DNA of 64,000 nt from assembly GCF_026745355.1 (NCBI RefSeq), contig NC_079206.1:28394117-28458116 (forward strand). The letters are read 5' to 3'. The translations under genes and the position numbers were made by a program. Below, in pieces: positions 1-11,326 of the stretch; position 1 is the first letter of the stretch; every line of letters begins with the position of its first letter. This stretch comes from Beta vulgaris subsp. vulgaris (Eukaryota; Streptophyta; Magnoliopsida; Caryophyllales; Amaranthaceae). Below the pieces are notes generated by a model, which worked only from the letters and a program-made list of their open reading frames with translations, had not been told where the DNA came from and did not search any database.

Positions 1-709
1 TTGGGAGGTGTTTAACTTTCTAGTTGAACTTTGATTAAGTATTAGCTTTGATGGATCAAACTCCATTTTTTTCCCCAGTAGGCGATAGACAGATAGGCTA
101 ATGGTTTAGATGAGAGCGGATTATACGTTTGATTGTGAGGATTTCGTAGAGATGTATACTGCTTAGGTATTGGATATCTTTTTGTTTATGTCATCTTGTT
201 GTTTTCTTCAAATTTTAAAATTTTGTATGTTGTGTCTTTTTTGAGTCCTGGGATTTGAGGTTGCATATTTATGTTTGATTGTCTTTTACTAGTTAGCTTT
301 TATACTTGTCTTTTGGATCATGGCCTGCTTTTTACTGTATCCTCTACACTAGTCACCATCACTTATGAGAAGCTTTCTATAATTATGCTTGGTTGTGATT
401 GTTGTTCGTCTTGTTCCTGCTTCGAATTACCTGTGATTCTGAATGTTAATGTTTGTGCATTGTTGACGTTTATTTTGTTGAAGTCAGTTTGCTTGACTGT
501 GTTGCAAACTGTAAAGTATATCTACTTCGATTTATGTTCTTTTTCTTTCTATTGGCTCCACTTATTTGTTTGCATAAGATTTCATAACTATCATTAACTT
601 TCGTGTTAGTCTTTTACTTGCATGTGCCATGTGGGATGTGGTGGAATATTCTTATTGTTACCCTTAGTCCCTTGCCAAGCTGATCATCCTTTGTCTTCTT
701 ATCTTGCAG
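1..709 (+). other. Intron of UMP1-like gene (no exon seen)
   Basis: T-rich sequence ending in a polypyrimidine stretch and the acceptor ttgcag at 704-709, directly before a recognised exon. No segment here resembles the N-terminal part of UMP1, so the first exons probably lie before the window. A 108-codon open frame at 271-597 has low-complexity hydrophobic composition and is not taken as coding. Confidence 0.6.
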
Positions 710-1289
710 GTTTCAAAGGCCTCCTGGATCAATACCTTCTTCAATGCTAGGGTTGGAGGCGCTTACAGGAGCTTTAGATGATATTGGTTTTGAAGATTAT
801 CTGAATGGTAAGATAAGCAACTTTTTATCTTTCTAATTAATGTTTCAAATTTTAACTGTTTTCTTTGTACACAAGATTCAGAACAGGCAGTTTAAACATT
901 AGCACCACTTCTCTTTTTTGTAATTTGGATAGTTGGATGTAACTGTGCAATCTTATTTTCAGTTAGTCCTCTCCATCTGCACCCCCCCCCCCCCTCCCTC
1001 CCTCCCTCTCCCCCACACACCAAAAAAATGAAAGAAAGAAAGATAAATGGCTGTTTTTCACCTTACTGATGGCATCAGTCAGCAATCAGCACAACTACAT
1101 TACTTTACTTAATATGATAGGTTACTGGTGAATAGCAAGTGTTTATTCGTTTCATTTGCTGATTTCCTCATTTCTTGTGCCATTGCAGATCCTCGTGATT
1201 CAGAGTCTCTCCGGGTACCAGATATGCACAACGGCATGGAAGTTCGTCTTGGCCTTTCTAGAGGACCAGTCTGTCCATCTTTTCTCTGA
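710..1289 (+). CDS. UMP1: Proteasome maturation factor UMP1/POMP, C-terminal two exons (partial)
   Basis: UMP1/POMP is a small chaperone that helps 20S proteasome half-mers assemble and is degraded when the proteasome matures. Two exons are seen. Exon 710-807 encodes FQRPPGSIPSSMLGLEAL and then a segment ending GFEDYLN; the donor gtaag follows at 808. Exon 1189-1289 begins after ttgcag, completes the split Asp codon, reads DPRDSESLRVPDMHNGMEV and ends VRLGLSRGPVCPSFL with stop TGA at 1287-1289. Phase is kept across the 381-bp intron. The FQRPPG, GFEDYLN-DPR and VRLGL blocks are hallmarks of the plant family, whose members are about 140 residues. About 64 C-terminal residues lie here; the N-terminal part is outside the window. 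No lesion is seen. Identification rests on recalled family motifs. Confidence 0.9.
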
Positions 1290-2084
1290 TTTGTTGTCAT
1301 GGTTGCTGGAGATGCTCTCTTATATGTTGAAGTTTTATGTATGAACGATCTTATAATGTAATTTAGACATCTTAATCTGCTAAGACTCTTGTTATGGAAG
1401 ATGTGAGCTTCATCTAATGCACGGTCTTTGCTCTTGATGTTCATTTCACCGTTTCAGAGCTTAGAGTGCTTTCCCTTTATTTATGCTTACCCCGTCTTGT
1501 CCTTATGCTTGCTCATATCTGAGCGAATCATCAAAATTGGCTCTTACTGTTTTTAGTGATTTCATGTGCGATAGGTAGTTTCCTGGCCTCTTTATGGTAT
1601 TCTGTTGCTGCAATTGTAGCGAATGTTTGCAGCTGTATATGGTTCCCAACACTTTGGTTGTACTTGGCAGTACACAATTAGGTGATGGGGCGACGACTTA
1701 GGTAGGAAATGAATGGTTAACCTCTTAAGATTTTATATTGCAGCACAGAAACTGTGAGGCCTGTTTAGCGGGCACTTTCTGTAAAGTTGTGGTAAATAGT
1801 AGTGAAGCTAAGGTAATTAACTAATTATGAAAGACTTGTGGTAATGTGTGCGGTAATGCTTGTTCATTTCCAAATAGCTCTGTTTTTGTCACAAGTCTTC
1901 ATAAATATCATGATTACCTTAGAGAGTATGGAGTGATGTGATGGTACGTTGGTATTATGAAAATACTTGTTGAGATGAAAAATCTTGCGTGATTATCTTC
2001 TCTTATGTATTAATCGTACAAGAGAGTCAAAGCATAGTGAGTATTAAAATTTTTTCCTTGAATAATAAGGTGGAAGTATTAGAG
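1290..2084. other. 3' flank of UMP1; no gene seen
   Basis: Begins with the presumed UMP1 3'UTR. No convincing coding region, RNA gene or complete transposon was recognised. The last about 50 bases contain a partial extra copy of the terminal motif of the next element. Confidence 0.5.
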
Positions 2085-3005
2085 TTTTGTCCTTGAATAA
2101 TGTTATAATGGGTATTAATTCCTCACATGCGTCAAAGTTCAACTTAATTTTGAGTCAATCTTGTGAAGAAACACCAGACTTTATTATTTTGTCAGCTGCT
2201 TCACTTGTATCATCGTCCTCATTCCTATTAGAATCCACATTCACCTACTCCTTATTTCCCAAAAAATCAACATCATCTCGATGATGTGGATGGTATGTGG
2301 GGAGACGAACCAGGAGAACTGAACACAAGAATTGAATTCATTTATGTGCTCATTGGCATAATTTGTCTGATAATGTGCTAGTAAATGATTCAAATTGCAT
2401 ACTAGGAGCTGACGTTGGTACTTTCATGCTATCCCTAAAGTCCATCGTAGGATCATAACCCACATTACTTTGGAGAATTATTTCCTTGGGAACTTGTTCA
2501 ATGTACACCTCCATTGCCATGGCTGATATTTGTGTCACTCAAAGCCACATAACACTTAGTGACTCGTCATCCTCTAGTGTAATTGGCACATATTTCCCCG
2601 GCATCAGATATCTCATAAACAATTTCAATTTCACATACATACATACAATCACATCCAACTACGTCATATACCCTATTCAAAATCTCTTGAAACCTCATAC
2701 CAAAATTAATGATCAATTTTTTTTCCTTCTACCTCTCTACACAATATCAACGTCATTTTGAGATAGTTCATCATTCCAATAAAGATATAAAGGATATTAA
2801 GGTTGTTCCAGATTCTACATACAAAAACACAGTGATCAAGTTATGCTTATTCTACACATCAAATCAATATCAACACCATTCTTCACCTATACTAATAGCA
2901 TTTGCAACCTAAATACAACACATGCAAAATATACCATCACAAGATATTCAACACCATTTTTAACCAACCAATCTCATCAATCCATAAGCTTCCATTATCA
3001 ATATA

Positions 3006-3486
3006 CTAGAATTTTTTGCACGCGATGCGTGCTTGAATTTTTTTTTAAACAGATGCTCGATTTTCTTCGGCATAAGAGTCGAAATTTGAACATTAGACTT
3101 ACGAAGTATAATTGTTTTTAGTTGCAAAATTTGATTGGTTTAGTTTATGTCACTTAAGTCTCTCACCGTTTTTTTTTTTTTTTTTTAACTTTTGAAAGTT
3201 AAATTTTATTGAATTTATTTATGATTTATAATATTTTAATTTTTTAGTTGATTTTTGAATTAAGTACAGTACTTCATAAATTGTAAAGAAAGTAGACACT
3301 TTGATTTCAAGTTAATTTTTTCATAGGTTGTAGTTTGTGAGTGATTGTTATAATTATATTTTCGGTATTTTTGTTTGATGTCCCCTTTGATTTGTAAGTA
3401 AATTTGTAATTTAGAACGGGAAGGGGGTAACATAGTCTCTTCATTCGGGGATACAATAGCTCCCCCCTTCCCTTATATAATAGAGA
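3006..3486 (-). mobile_element. Non-autonomous Helitron
   Basis: Read on the minus strand, the element begins TCTCTATTATATAAGGG at 3486 and ends with the hairpin GCACGCATCGCGTGC, a short A/T run and CTAG at 3006. The base before it is A and the base after it is T. These are the diagnostic Helitron features: 5' TC, a GC hairpin about 10 nt from a CTRR 3' end, and insertion between A and T without duplication. Length 481 bp, no coding. Confidence 0.75.
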
Positions 3487-3597
3487 TATGTTGTACTTTA
3501 ATTCTTGAATGATATTTTACATAAATCTTTTTACCTTGATAATTAATCGCTAGTATATAATAGAAAAGGATAGGTCCAAATATATGTAAAAAAATTA

Positions 3598-3815
3598 CTT
3601 CCTCCGTTTTTTTTAGATGTTACACTTTCTATTTTAGGAAATTTTAAATTAGATGTTACACTTTTATTTTGGGAAATAACTTCTCTCTATCTCTCTCCTA
3701 TCACATGTTTACACGGGGCCCTTTTGTTTTTCATTCTCTCTATCTCTCTCCTCTCCAAAAATTACCTAGGAGTCCGTGATTTGAAAAGTGTAACATCTAA
3801 AAAAAACGGAGGAAG
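3598..3815. mobile_element. Stowaway-type MITE (Tc1/mariner)
   Basis: Terminal inverted repeats start cttcctccgt and end acggaggaag and continue inward through agatgttacact. The element is flanked on both sides by TA, the Stowaway target duplication. Length 218 bp with no coding capacity. A second internal copy of agatgttacactttt follows the left TIR. Confidence 0.85.
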
Positions 3816-3879
3816 TAATTTTTTTCCTTGTCTAACTTCTCACTAATTTCACTACAAATACACCTCTATTTTTTATGAT

Positions 3880-4247
3880 GGCCCACCATTAATTGTGAAT
3901 GATTCTTGAGAATAGTGATTTGTAAGTAAATTTTTGTAAATGTTTTTGTATGTATTGACGTTCTAGGTTAGTAGTTTTAGTTTGTATTTAATTTTAATTA
4001 GTTTTAATAAAGTTTTTTGATTATTTGAGTGATTTGCGTGATTTTTATAATGTGATTTTCTCAATTGTATAAAGTTTCTTCTTTTAAGTGATTTGTGAGT
4101 GAGTGTTGTAAATTAATTTTCGGTAGTTTTCTTTGAGTCTTGATTTTGATTTTGACATTCCTTTTGTAATTTAGAAAGGGAAGGGGGGTAAAATAGGCAT
4201 TTCAAAAGAGGACACCATTGCTTCCCCCTTCCCTTATATAATAGAGA
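3880..4247 (-). mobile_element. Second Helitron-like segment, 5' end only
   Basis: The sequence up to 4247 repeats the 5' portion of the Helitron at 3006-3486, including the gaaagggaagggggg motif and the terminus TCTCTATTATATAAGGG on the minus strand, preceded by A. No 3' hairpin with CTAG was found for this copy, so it is either truncated or the two segments are parts of one rearranged Helitron. The left limit is approximate. Confidence 0.5.
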
Positions 4248-4639
4248 TCACTTTCCAATTCTTGCAAAATCAACCATCACAAAATGCTAATCATGCAAAA
4301 TACTAGATTAAACCAATCAAACAAAACAATTGCCATCTAACAATGCTAAGAAAGCTAAAACATATAACAAATATGATATATAAAGCAAATTAAATAAAAA
4401 AAAATTAATAGAAAAATAAACTAACCAAGGTTGTGGGGGATGATGGTGCGACCGTTGCGTAAACAACAATGTAGCTGGCGGCTGGCGTCTCTCGGCAGCG
4501 GCGCGGCACAATTTAAGGTTCGAGCAGCAAGCGTCGGAAGAGAGGGAGAGGAAGAAAAAAAATTGAGAGAAGGAAATCGTGAAATGTGAGGAATTGGAAA
4601 AATTAGGTCGAAATGGGGATTGTAGTAAACAACGACTAT

Positions 4640-4745
4640 AAGTAGCGGTCAGCGGTATTTGACAGCTACTTAAAATAGCGGTTCATAGTAACCGCTACTT
4701 GAAGTAGTGGTTCATAGTAACCGCTACTTGAAGTAGCGACTTTTC
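4640..4745. repeat. 29-bp tandem repeat with internal inverted symmetry
   Basis: The unit containing gttcatagtaaccgctactt occurs at 4681 and 4710 (29-bp spacing), with degenerate flanking copies of agtagcgg and ccgctact. Short inverted motifs like these resemble subterminal repeats of CACTA or Mutator elements. They lie just inside the right TIR of the 2085-4896 element. Confidence 0.5.
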
Positions 4746-4919
4746 AAAGTAAACCGGGAGTAGCAGTTTTTCTCAAGTACAAAAACAAAATAAAATTCTC
4801 GCATTCTGTCCTACGTGGACTGTAGTCATGGAATTAATATCAACTTTGACGCATGTGAGAAGTTAATATCATTTTAACATTATTCATGGAAAAAATTCGG
4901 AAACATTAAGTATGTCTTG

Positions 4920-5324
4920 TGTTTGGGCCCATTAAATCCTTCCAAGGAAATCATGCCATGTGGCACCGCCACCTAAGGATCGTGGGTCCCACCAGAATCA
5001 CCCTATGAAAAGGTATCACCAATCCCCAAGTGAGCTGTCATGTCCAGCACACCACTTTATGGAAATTCTCACCACTATAAATACCTCTTGTCCCATCAAT
5101 GCAAAGGTATTGAATACTCACCTAACTAACTTGAGCTTCTCACTCTAGACTCTCTCTCTACCTCAATCATCAACTGACTTGAGCGTCGGAGGGGCGATCC
5201 CGGAACAACCCCCGGGGTAGTTTTTCTGTGTTTTGCAGGTTTCCGGTGAACTGATATCCAGCCCAGCTCGGACCTAAGGACTTGTTCAGCACAGACCATT
5301 AACCTTAATTTCTAGACAGAAACA
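4920..5324 (+). repeat. gypsy-1 5' LTR
   Basis: Starts TG, ends CA. A TATA box (ctataaatac, about 5074-5083) sits near the middle and should mark the start of genomic RNA. Compared with the 3' LTR the differences found are a CT-run indel, a short indel in ggagggg and one C in a C-run. Confidence 0.92.
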
Positions 5325-5327
5325 GTT

Positions 5328-5345
5328 TGGCGCCGTCTGTGGGGA
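5328..5345 (+). other. gypsy-1 primer binding site
   Basis: tggcgccgtctgtgggga lies three bases after the 5' LTR. TGGCGCCGTCTGTGGG is the common tRNA-complementary primer site of Tat/Athila-type plant gypsy elements. Confidence 0.8.
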
Positions 5346-5425
5346 TAGTACAAAAAGTTACTTCGCCACCATTTCGAAAGACTCTCTTGCTGCTCAGCAG
5401 GACTTAATCTCAGTGCTAGTCTGCC

Positions 5426-7207
5426 ATGGCACCTTCCAAGAACGCCCAACAGATCTAACCAACCTCAACAAACTGAGAGGGAACCCTCACCCCAACCAAG
5501 GAGGTCAGCACGAACTAGATCCCCATCGGTTCATACACTAGACCCTAACCTGGAGCTCTCCCAGGAACTTCAGCCTTCTCCCTCTCGAGAAATACAGCGT
5601 GCTGACCCCCAACCTCTACTCACAGCTGACATTGCACTCATAGCTGCTCAGCTGCAGCAAACCTTGCAACAAAGCATTATGCAGATGCTGACCACTCTCC
5701 AGCAAGGGCAAGGGCACAACCAGCTCAACCTCCAGCAACGTGAGGACAATATCCAGAGGCCCTCTCATAGGAAGAGCAAACCCTCGCTCCCTTCATGACC
5801 AGCCTAACCGGCAAAGGTCAGCGCTAAGGAGAAACTCATTCTCAGAGGCCCCCTCCCGGCAAGATGAGCGCCCACTCTGGCGAGAGGTCTGCACCTCGGG
5901 AAGCAGCTCTCGAAGGGAGGAGACACATGTCTCAGATCGCCCAGGGGAAACCCCGGCCGCAAGCCGGAAGATGCTCAAATATCCTTAACGAGAAACGCCG
6001 TAGCAGGGTATGATGCCGTCAGTTCCTAGATCGAAGGCTGCTCAGCGTGAGGGGCATGGGACTCCGCTCAGTCCAAACACTAAAGCTCGGCAGCGGGAGT
6101 CTCAAGTTCATGACCCCGTTCAGCCGAGAAATTATTGACACCCCTACCCAGGGGAAAGTCAAAACGCACTTATCGAACCATTCGCGGGCCTAACCGACCC
6201 GGAAGATCATATGGCCACGTACAAGGCCCAGATGAGTGTGCAGACCAGCTGTGAGGCCACATGGTGTCGGTTCTTCCCTACCACACTGAAAGGTCTCGCG
6301 CTAAATTGGTTTCAAGAATTGCCGGCCGGAATCATCACCGACTTCACCGTACTCGAGGATATGTTTACCCATCAGTTCGTGGCTGGAAAAAGGCAGAAGA
6401 AAACTAGCTTGCACCTCATGGGGGTCAAGCAAGAGAAAAACGAAAGTCTTGCCGACTACATAAAAAGATTCAATGAGGAGTCTCTAAAAGTATCCGACCT
6501 ACAAGATGCTGTGGCCTTTGCTGCTCTCATGTCCGGATTAACAACCTGGCCGGCTAAGATGGACATTGGCTGAAAGTGAGGTCAAAACCTTTTCGGAGGC
6601 CATGGCAAAGGCTCAAAGATTTATCCAAGCGGCGGATATTTGCCGCCACTCGGAAGAGGGATAAGTAAGAGAGAAAGGAAGAAGGAAACAACAGAGATCA
6701 GCCCAAACAGCAGAAAACGGGCGGTAGGTCGGATAGGTTACTGATCATGGAAACGACCCTCGTTTTAATAAAAATAGAAGAGAAATATACCTGGACATCA
6801 AGCACAAGTCCATGCTGCCCAATCCCCAACCCATCCGGACCTCAGCTTACCGGAGGGACAAAAGCCAGTGGTGCGAGTACCACCGGGAATGTGGTCATAC
6901 CACAAAAGATTGCAGGGAGCTGAAGAAGGGGTTGGACAATCTAGCTGACCAGGGGAAGCTGAACCGCTACCTCAAGCACACGAGTGAAGAGAAGGGAAGC
7001 AGAAGGTCGGTCAGTCCAATAGTGGGGATACTGAAGGCTACATTGGGGTCATCTCGGGTGGCTTCGCTTCGGGGGCCTAACCGGCCGAGCCAGGAAAGCT
7101 CATCTCCAAAACCTCAAGCACCAAGTACTCGAGGTCAAACCAAGCCGGTCGGACTGTCCTGTGATGACCTTCGGGGAATCCAGTCGACCAGTCAGCGTAC
7201 CCCATGA
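5426..7207 (+). pseudogene. gypsy-1 gag (degenerate)
   Basis: Would form the virus-like particle of the element. The first plausible ATG is at 5426. The retrotransposon-gag core is clear at 6211-6573 (FFPTTLKGLALNWFQELPAG, then a QEKNESLADYIKRF segment). A nucleic-acid-binding knuckle follows at about 6868-6915 with the Tat-type spacing WCEYHRECGHTTKDC. Frames change several times between 5426 and 6812 and there are in-frame stops after the core, so no continuous protein can be made. Most breaks look like single-base insertions or deletions. Confidence 0.8.
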
Positions 7208-8875
7208 TGACCCCCTGGTCATCGAGCTCAAGGAGCCAACTCCCGGGTAAGGCGAGTCTTGGTTGATAGTGGGTCGTCTGCTGACATCATAACTTTAGAA
7301 TGCCTGAAAAAGCTGAAGTACAGCGAAGAGGATGTCATACCACTCGACCAGCCACTCATAGGCTTCGGGGGTAACTCGGTACAACCGTGGGATCGATAAA
7401 GCTCCCTACTCGGATGGGTGAGAAAGGCAAAGGCAGAAGCCTACCGATCGACTTTCTAGTGGTCGACATCCCCTCCCATACAACATAATAATGGGGCGAC
7501 CCACTCTGAACAAAACAAAAGCTGCTATCTCCACGTACCAACTCCTCATGCAGTTCGAAACAGATGAGGGGAAGGTCGGAAAAATTCAGGGAGATCAACA
7601 GGCTGGACGAGAATGCTATGTTAATAGCTTAAAGAGCAGAACTGAGATCGACGTCCAAGAGGACTCGAAGAAGAGGAAAAGGGAAGAAAGTTCACCAAGG
7701 AACTTGGGGGTGTACATAACAGAAAACCCCAAACAGTACGAACGACCTCAGCCAGCTGAGGAAGACGAAGAAGTAGAGATCGGGACAGAACCCGGTCGGA
7801 CTGTAAGAGTGGGCAAGGCCCTAAACCCAGAAACAAGAGCACAAGTAGTGCAAGTGCTCAGGGAATACCAGGACGTGTTCGCCTATGAGGCCTCAGAGAT
7901 GCCGGCTTGACCCCAAAATTATGTGTCATGAGCTGAACATTAAGGAGGGATACAAGCGCGTCAAGCAAAAGCTAAGGCATCAAGGTCCGGAAAGGTGCAA
8001 AGCTGCCGCAGGGAGGTAAAAACTGCTCGAGGCAGGATTCATTGAGGAATGCCAGTACTCGGAATGGCTGGCTAACGTGTATTGGTGAAAAAGCCGAGCG
8101 GAGCTTGGCGCATGTGCGTGGATTTCACAGACCTGAACAAGGCCTGTCCGAAAGACAACCATCCTCTGCCCAAAATAGACAGGTTAGTCGATTCGACAGC
8201 TGGTCATGCCCTTCTAAGCTTCATGGATGCTAATGCAGGCTATCACCAAATTCCCATGGCGGAACATGATCGGATTCATACCGCTTTCACCACCCCGCAA
8301 GGGGTATACTGCTATAAAATGATGCCATTCGGACTGAAAAATGCCGGAGCCACCTACCAGCGGACAGTTAATAAAATTTTCAGTGATCAGTTGGGCCGGA
8401 ACATCGAGGTGTATGTTGACGACATGATCGTCAAAAGCAAGGCCCACTCGGACCACCCAGACGACTGAGGGAGACGCTGAGCACACTGAGGAAGTATCGT
8501 ATGATGCTCAATCCTAAAAAGTGCGTCTTCGGAGTGAAAGGGGGTAAGTGCCTCGGATTTCTGGTAGATGAAAGGGGTATTGAGGCCAACCCCGACAAGA
8601 TCAAGGCAGTTCTGGAAATGAAATCCCCCCGGAACGTCAGGGAAGTGCAGCGCCTAACCGGATGTCTAGCTGCCCTTGGACGGTTCCTATCACGGTCGGC
8701 TGATAAGAGCCTATTCTTTTTCAAGGCCCTTAAGAGAAAAGAGTTCGAATGGGACGAAGAAGCTGAGCAAGCCTTCGCCTCCCTCAAACTTCATCTATCA
8801 ACTCTCCCAAGCTCATGTCCCCCTTGCCGGGGGAAACATTGTTTGTATACTTGGCCGTATCCGAATACGCCCTAA
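7208..8875 (+). pseudogene. gypsy-1 protease and reverse transcriptase (degenerate)
   Basis: The aspartic protease motif VLVDSGSSADIITLE is at about 7257-7302. Reverse transcriptase follows in pieces: WRMCVDFTDLNKACPKDNHP, the HALLSFMDANAGYHQIPM block, MPFGLKNAGATYQR and the catalytic box YVDD at 8412-8423, then LNPKKCVFGVKGGKCLGFLV. Key RT residues are present, but the ORF changes frame around 7400, 7900, 8080 and 8465, so the enzyme is not translatable as it stands. Ty3/gypsy identity is secure from the RT motifs. Confidence 0.88.
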
Positions 8876-9640
8876 GTGCTGTTCTGGTAGCCGAAAGGGA
8901 AGGGACGCAACACCCGGTCTACTTCATAAGCCATGCCTTCCGAGGGCAGAAGCAAAATATAGTGAGGTGGAGAAGATGGTCTTCGCCCTCGTCATGGCAG
9001 CAGAAAGCTGAAACCATACTTCCAAGCCCATCAAATCAAGGTCCTTACCGGACAGCCTCTCCGCAAGGTCATAGAAAGCAGGAACCACTCCAGTCGGATG
9101 ACTGATTGGGCTGACCAGTTGGCTGATTTCGGCCTGGAATATGAGCCCAGAAGGGCCATCAAAGCTCAAGCCTTGGCGGATTCATAACTGAATGCACAAC
9201 TCGGCCCCCGGTCGGCCAGAATGAAGAGTGGGAGCTATACGTGGATGGTTCTTCCACCAAGTCAGGATGGGGGCGGGGCTAGTGCTTAAGCCCCCGGTCG
9301 GAGAAAAAATGGAGTATGCAATCAAATTCGAGTTCCTGGGGTCGAACAATGAAGCGGAATATGAGGCCTCATCCTCGGACTTCAGCTGTGCATTCTTGCA
9401 GGAGCCACGGCCATTGAGGCCCGATCAGACTCACAGCTTATAGTGGGTCAGGTCTCGGGGAGTACGAGGCCAAGGAGGACAATATGAGAATGTATCTGGC
9501 TAAGGCACAAGAGCATCAAAAAACTCTCCCATTTCCGATCAGCCACATACCCAGGTCGGAGAATCAACAAGCCGACGCTCTGGCTCGTATGGCTAGTTCG
9601 CAGAGGGGTCAGCCCCTCGGACTATCATGTGGGAGGTGCT
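8815..9640 (+). pseudogene. gypsy-1 RNase H region (two RNase H-like domains, degenerate)
   Basis: First a Ty3-type RNase H trace (YLAVSEYALSAVLVAEREG; HPVYFISHAFRG) at 8840-9000. Then from about 9228 a second RNase H-like domain of the archaeal type, seen as the yvdGSSTKSGWGAG-like segment followed by FEFLGSNNEAEYEA and a dispersed RSDSQLIVGQ segment. A second RNase H domain is typical of the Tat lineage. Frames shift several times. Confidence 0.7.
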
Positions 9641-9724
9641 TCGCCAGCCCAGCATAATGCCAAAGAACATTGATTCTAGACCGAACGGCCACTTGGATGG
9701 ATGAGGTGGTCGGATACTTAAGGG

Positions 9725-10927
9725 ATGGAGTCCTCCCAACAGATGCAAAGAAGCCGAAAGGATCAACACCGAGCAGGTTGGTTCTTATGGCATGACGAGC
9801 AGCTCTACAAGAAGTCATACACGCACCCATTGCTGAAATGCGTAACCCCTGAAGAAGGAAATTACATCCTAAGGGAAATACACCAAGGGGCGTGTAGTAG
9901 CCATCAAGGGGGAGAACCATAGCAGGAAAAGCTCTAAGGGCTGGGTATTACTGGCCTACCCTCAAGGCAGATGCACAAGAATTGGTAAGAATGTCCATCT
10001 TGCCAAATCCATTCGGATATTCCCAGATCCCCAGCTACCCCCCTCAATCCCATTCAAGCAGTTCTACCATTTGACAAATGGGGCATGGACCTGCTCGGCC
10101 CGTTCCCACCAGCATCGGGTCAGCGGAAGTTCTTGATAGTGGCCATAGACTATTTCACCAAGTGGACTGAAGCCGAACCCCTTGCCTCCATCACTGACAA
10201 ACAAGTCCAAGCCTTCATTTGGAGGAACATAATCACAAGGTTTGGAGTCCCCGAGCCCTGGTCTCGGACAATGGTCGGCAATTTAATAGTGGACCAACTC
10301 GGGAATATTGTCCGTTTTGGAATACAGACCAGGTTCTCTCCGTGTCCCGACCACAAACTAACGGCCAAGCGAAGCGGCCAATAAAGATAGTGCTCAAGGG
10401 GATTAAAAAATCCCTTGACGCAGCGAAAGGGGCTTGGGTGGACGACCTACCTGGAGTCTTGTGGTCTGCTCGGACAACGGTAAAGGAAGCAACGGGACAC
10501 TCCCCGTTCGGACTTATGGTAGTGAGGCAGTACTGCCCGTAGAGGTCGGTATCCCATCGCCTCGGATCACCTTTTATGACTTCGAGCAAAATGAAGAAGA
10601 AAAGCCTGTCAACCTCGACCTGCTGCCAGAAACAAGGGGCAACTCATTGTTAAGGTCGATCCGCTACAAGCAAAGAGTAACTCGGCAGTTCAATCGTCGA
10701 GTCAAGTCAAGGCCGATCCAGCTCGGAGATTGGGTGGTCAGGAAAGTCGAAGCTACGGGGCTATCACATCTGAAAGGCAACTAGGGGCCAACTGGGATCG
10801 TCCTTACAAAGTAACCAAAGTATCAAGCCTGGTACATTTCAGCTCGAGAATCCTGAAGGCATACCACTTGCTCGGCCATGGAATCTGGACAACTAAAGAA
10901 ATACTATGTATAGTCAATTGCAATTAG
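9725..10927 (+). pseudogene. gypsy-1 integrase (degenerate)
   Basis: A zinc-binding N-terminal part is seen in fragments at 9780-10010. The catalytic core is clear: WGMDLLGPFPPASGQRKFLI, AIDYFTKWTEAEP with the first Asp, the VSDNGRQF block with the second Asp near 10262, and a QTNGQAKRP-like third segment where the expected Glu is not intact in the readable frame. The C-terminal part runs to about 10927. Repeated frameshifts break the reading frame. Confidence 0.85.
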
Positions 10928-11326
10928 GGGCATATAGCCGAGATACTGGCCAGACGTGGCATGTAGTCACTCGGTTTGTAAGACTTAACCAGTCAATTTC
11001 TAAGTTAATAAAAAGACTTAACCAGTCATTTCAATTGTTCGAATTAAACTTAACCAGTTTCAGTGCTCGAATTTAGTCCGACAACTATATTCTTCGTAAA
11101 CTTAACCAGTTTCAACACAAGTTGTTCGAGTTAAATCCGACCAGCATTATCAAGCAAAACTTAACCAGTTCGAGAACTATACTTGAGCAAAAATTGCAAT
11201 CGACAATAATAAAAGGTGCTCGGATAAAAAAAAGAGACTTTCATTAAAGTTAGAAAATATTACATCCTAAAACCTTGGTACTACCAAGGTTAAAACAAAA
11301 AAAAAACAATACAATCAAAGCAAAGC
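10928..11326. repeat. gypsy-1 post-pol spacer with dispersed aacttaaccagt repeats
   Basis: Non-coding. The motif cttaaccagt recurs at least five times between about 10980 and 11170 at irregular spacing of about 30-60 bp, often near tgttcga. It separates pol from the end of the antisense gene, where the two convergent transcripts would terminate. No function can be assigned. Confidence 0.6.

Larger units (their letters stand above)
2085..4896. mobile_element. Old DNA transposon with long terminal inverted repeats (composite)
   Basis: About 65 bp at 2085-2150 (ttgaataatgttataatg, then ctcacatgcgtcaaagtt) recurs inverted at 4832-4896 with roughly 80% identity by eye. The interior holds two Helitron-like segments, a Stowaway MITE and a cluster of short repeats, but no transposase. 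Long TIRs without coding capacity suggest a non-autonomous Mutator-type or unclassified element. No target-site duplication was found. The gypsy-1 insertion site is only 23 bp beyond the right TIR. Confidence 0.55.

Noticed and set aside
271..597. 108-codon open frame before the UMP1 exon
   Set aside because: Hydrophobic, Cys/Phe/Leu-rich composition typical of T-rich intron DNA; no resemblance to UMP1.
960..1020. Poly-C/CT run as a regulatory G-quadruplex or boundary
   Set aside because: A simple-sequence run within a UMP1 intron; nothing ties it to a function.
5328..5345. Possible tRNA gene near the PBS
   Set aside because: Only the 18-nt tRNA-complementary primer site is present; no cloverleaf can be formed. 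The same holds for the sites at 36784, 47535 and 56866.
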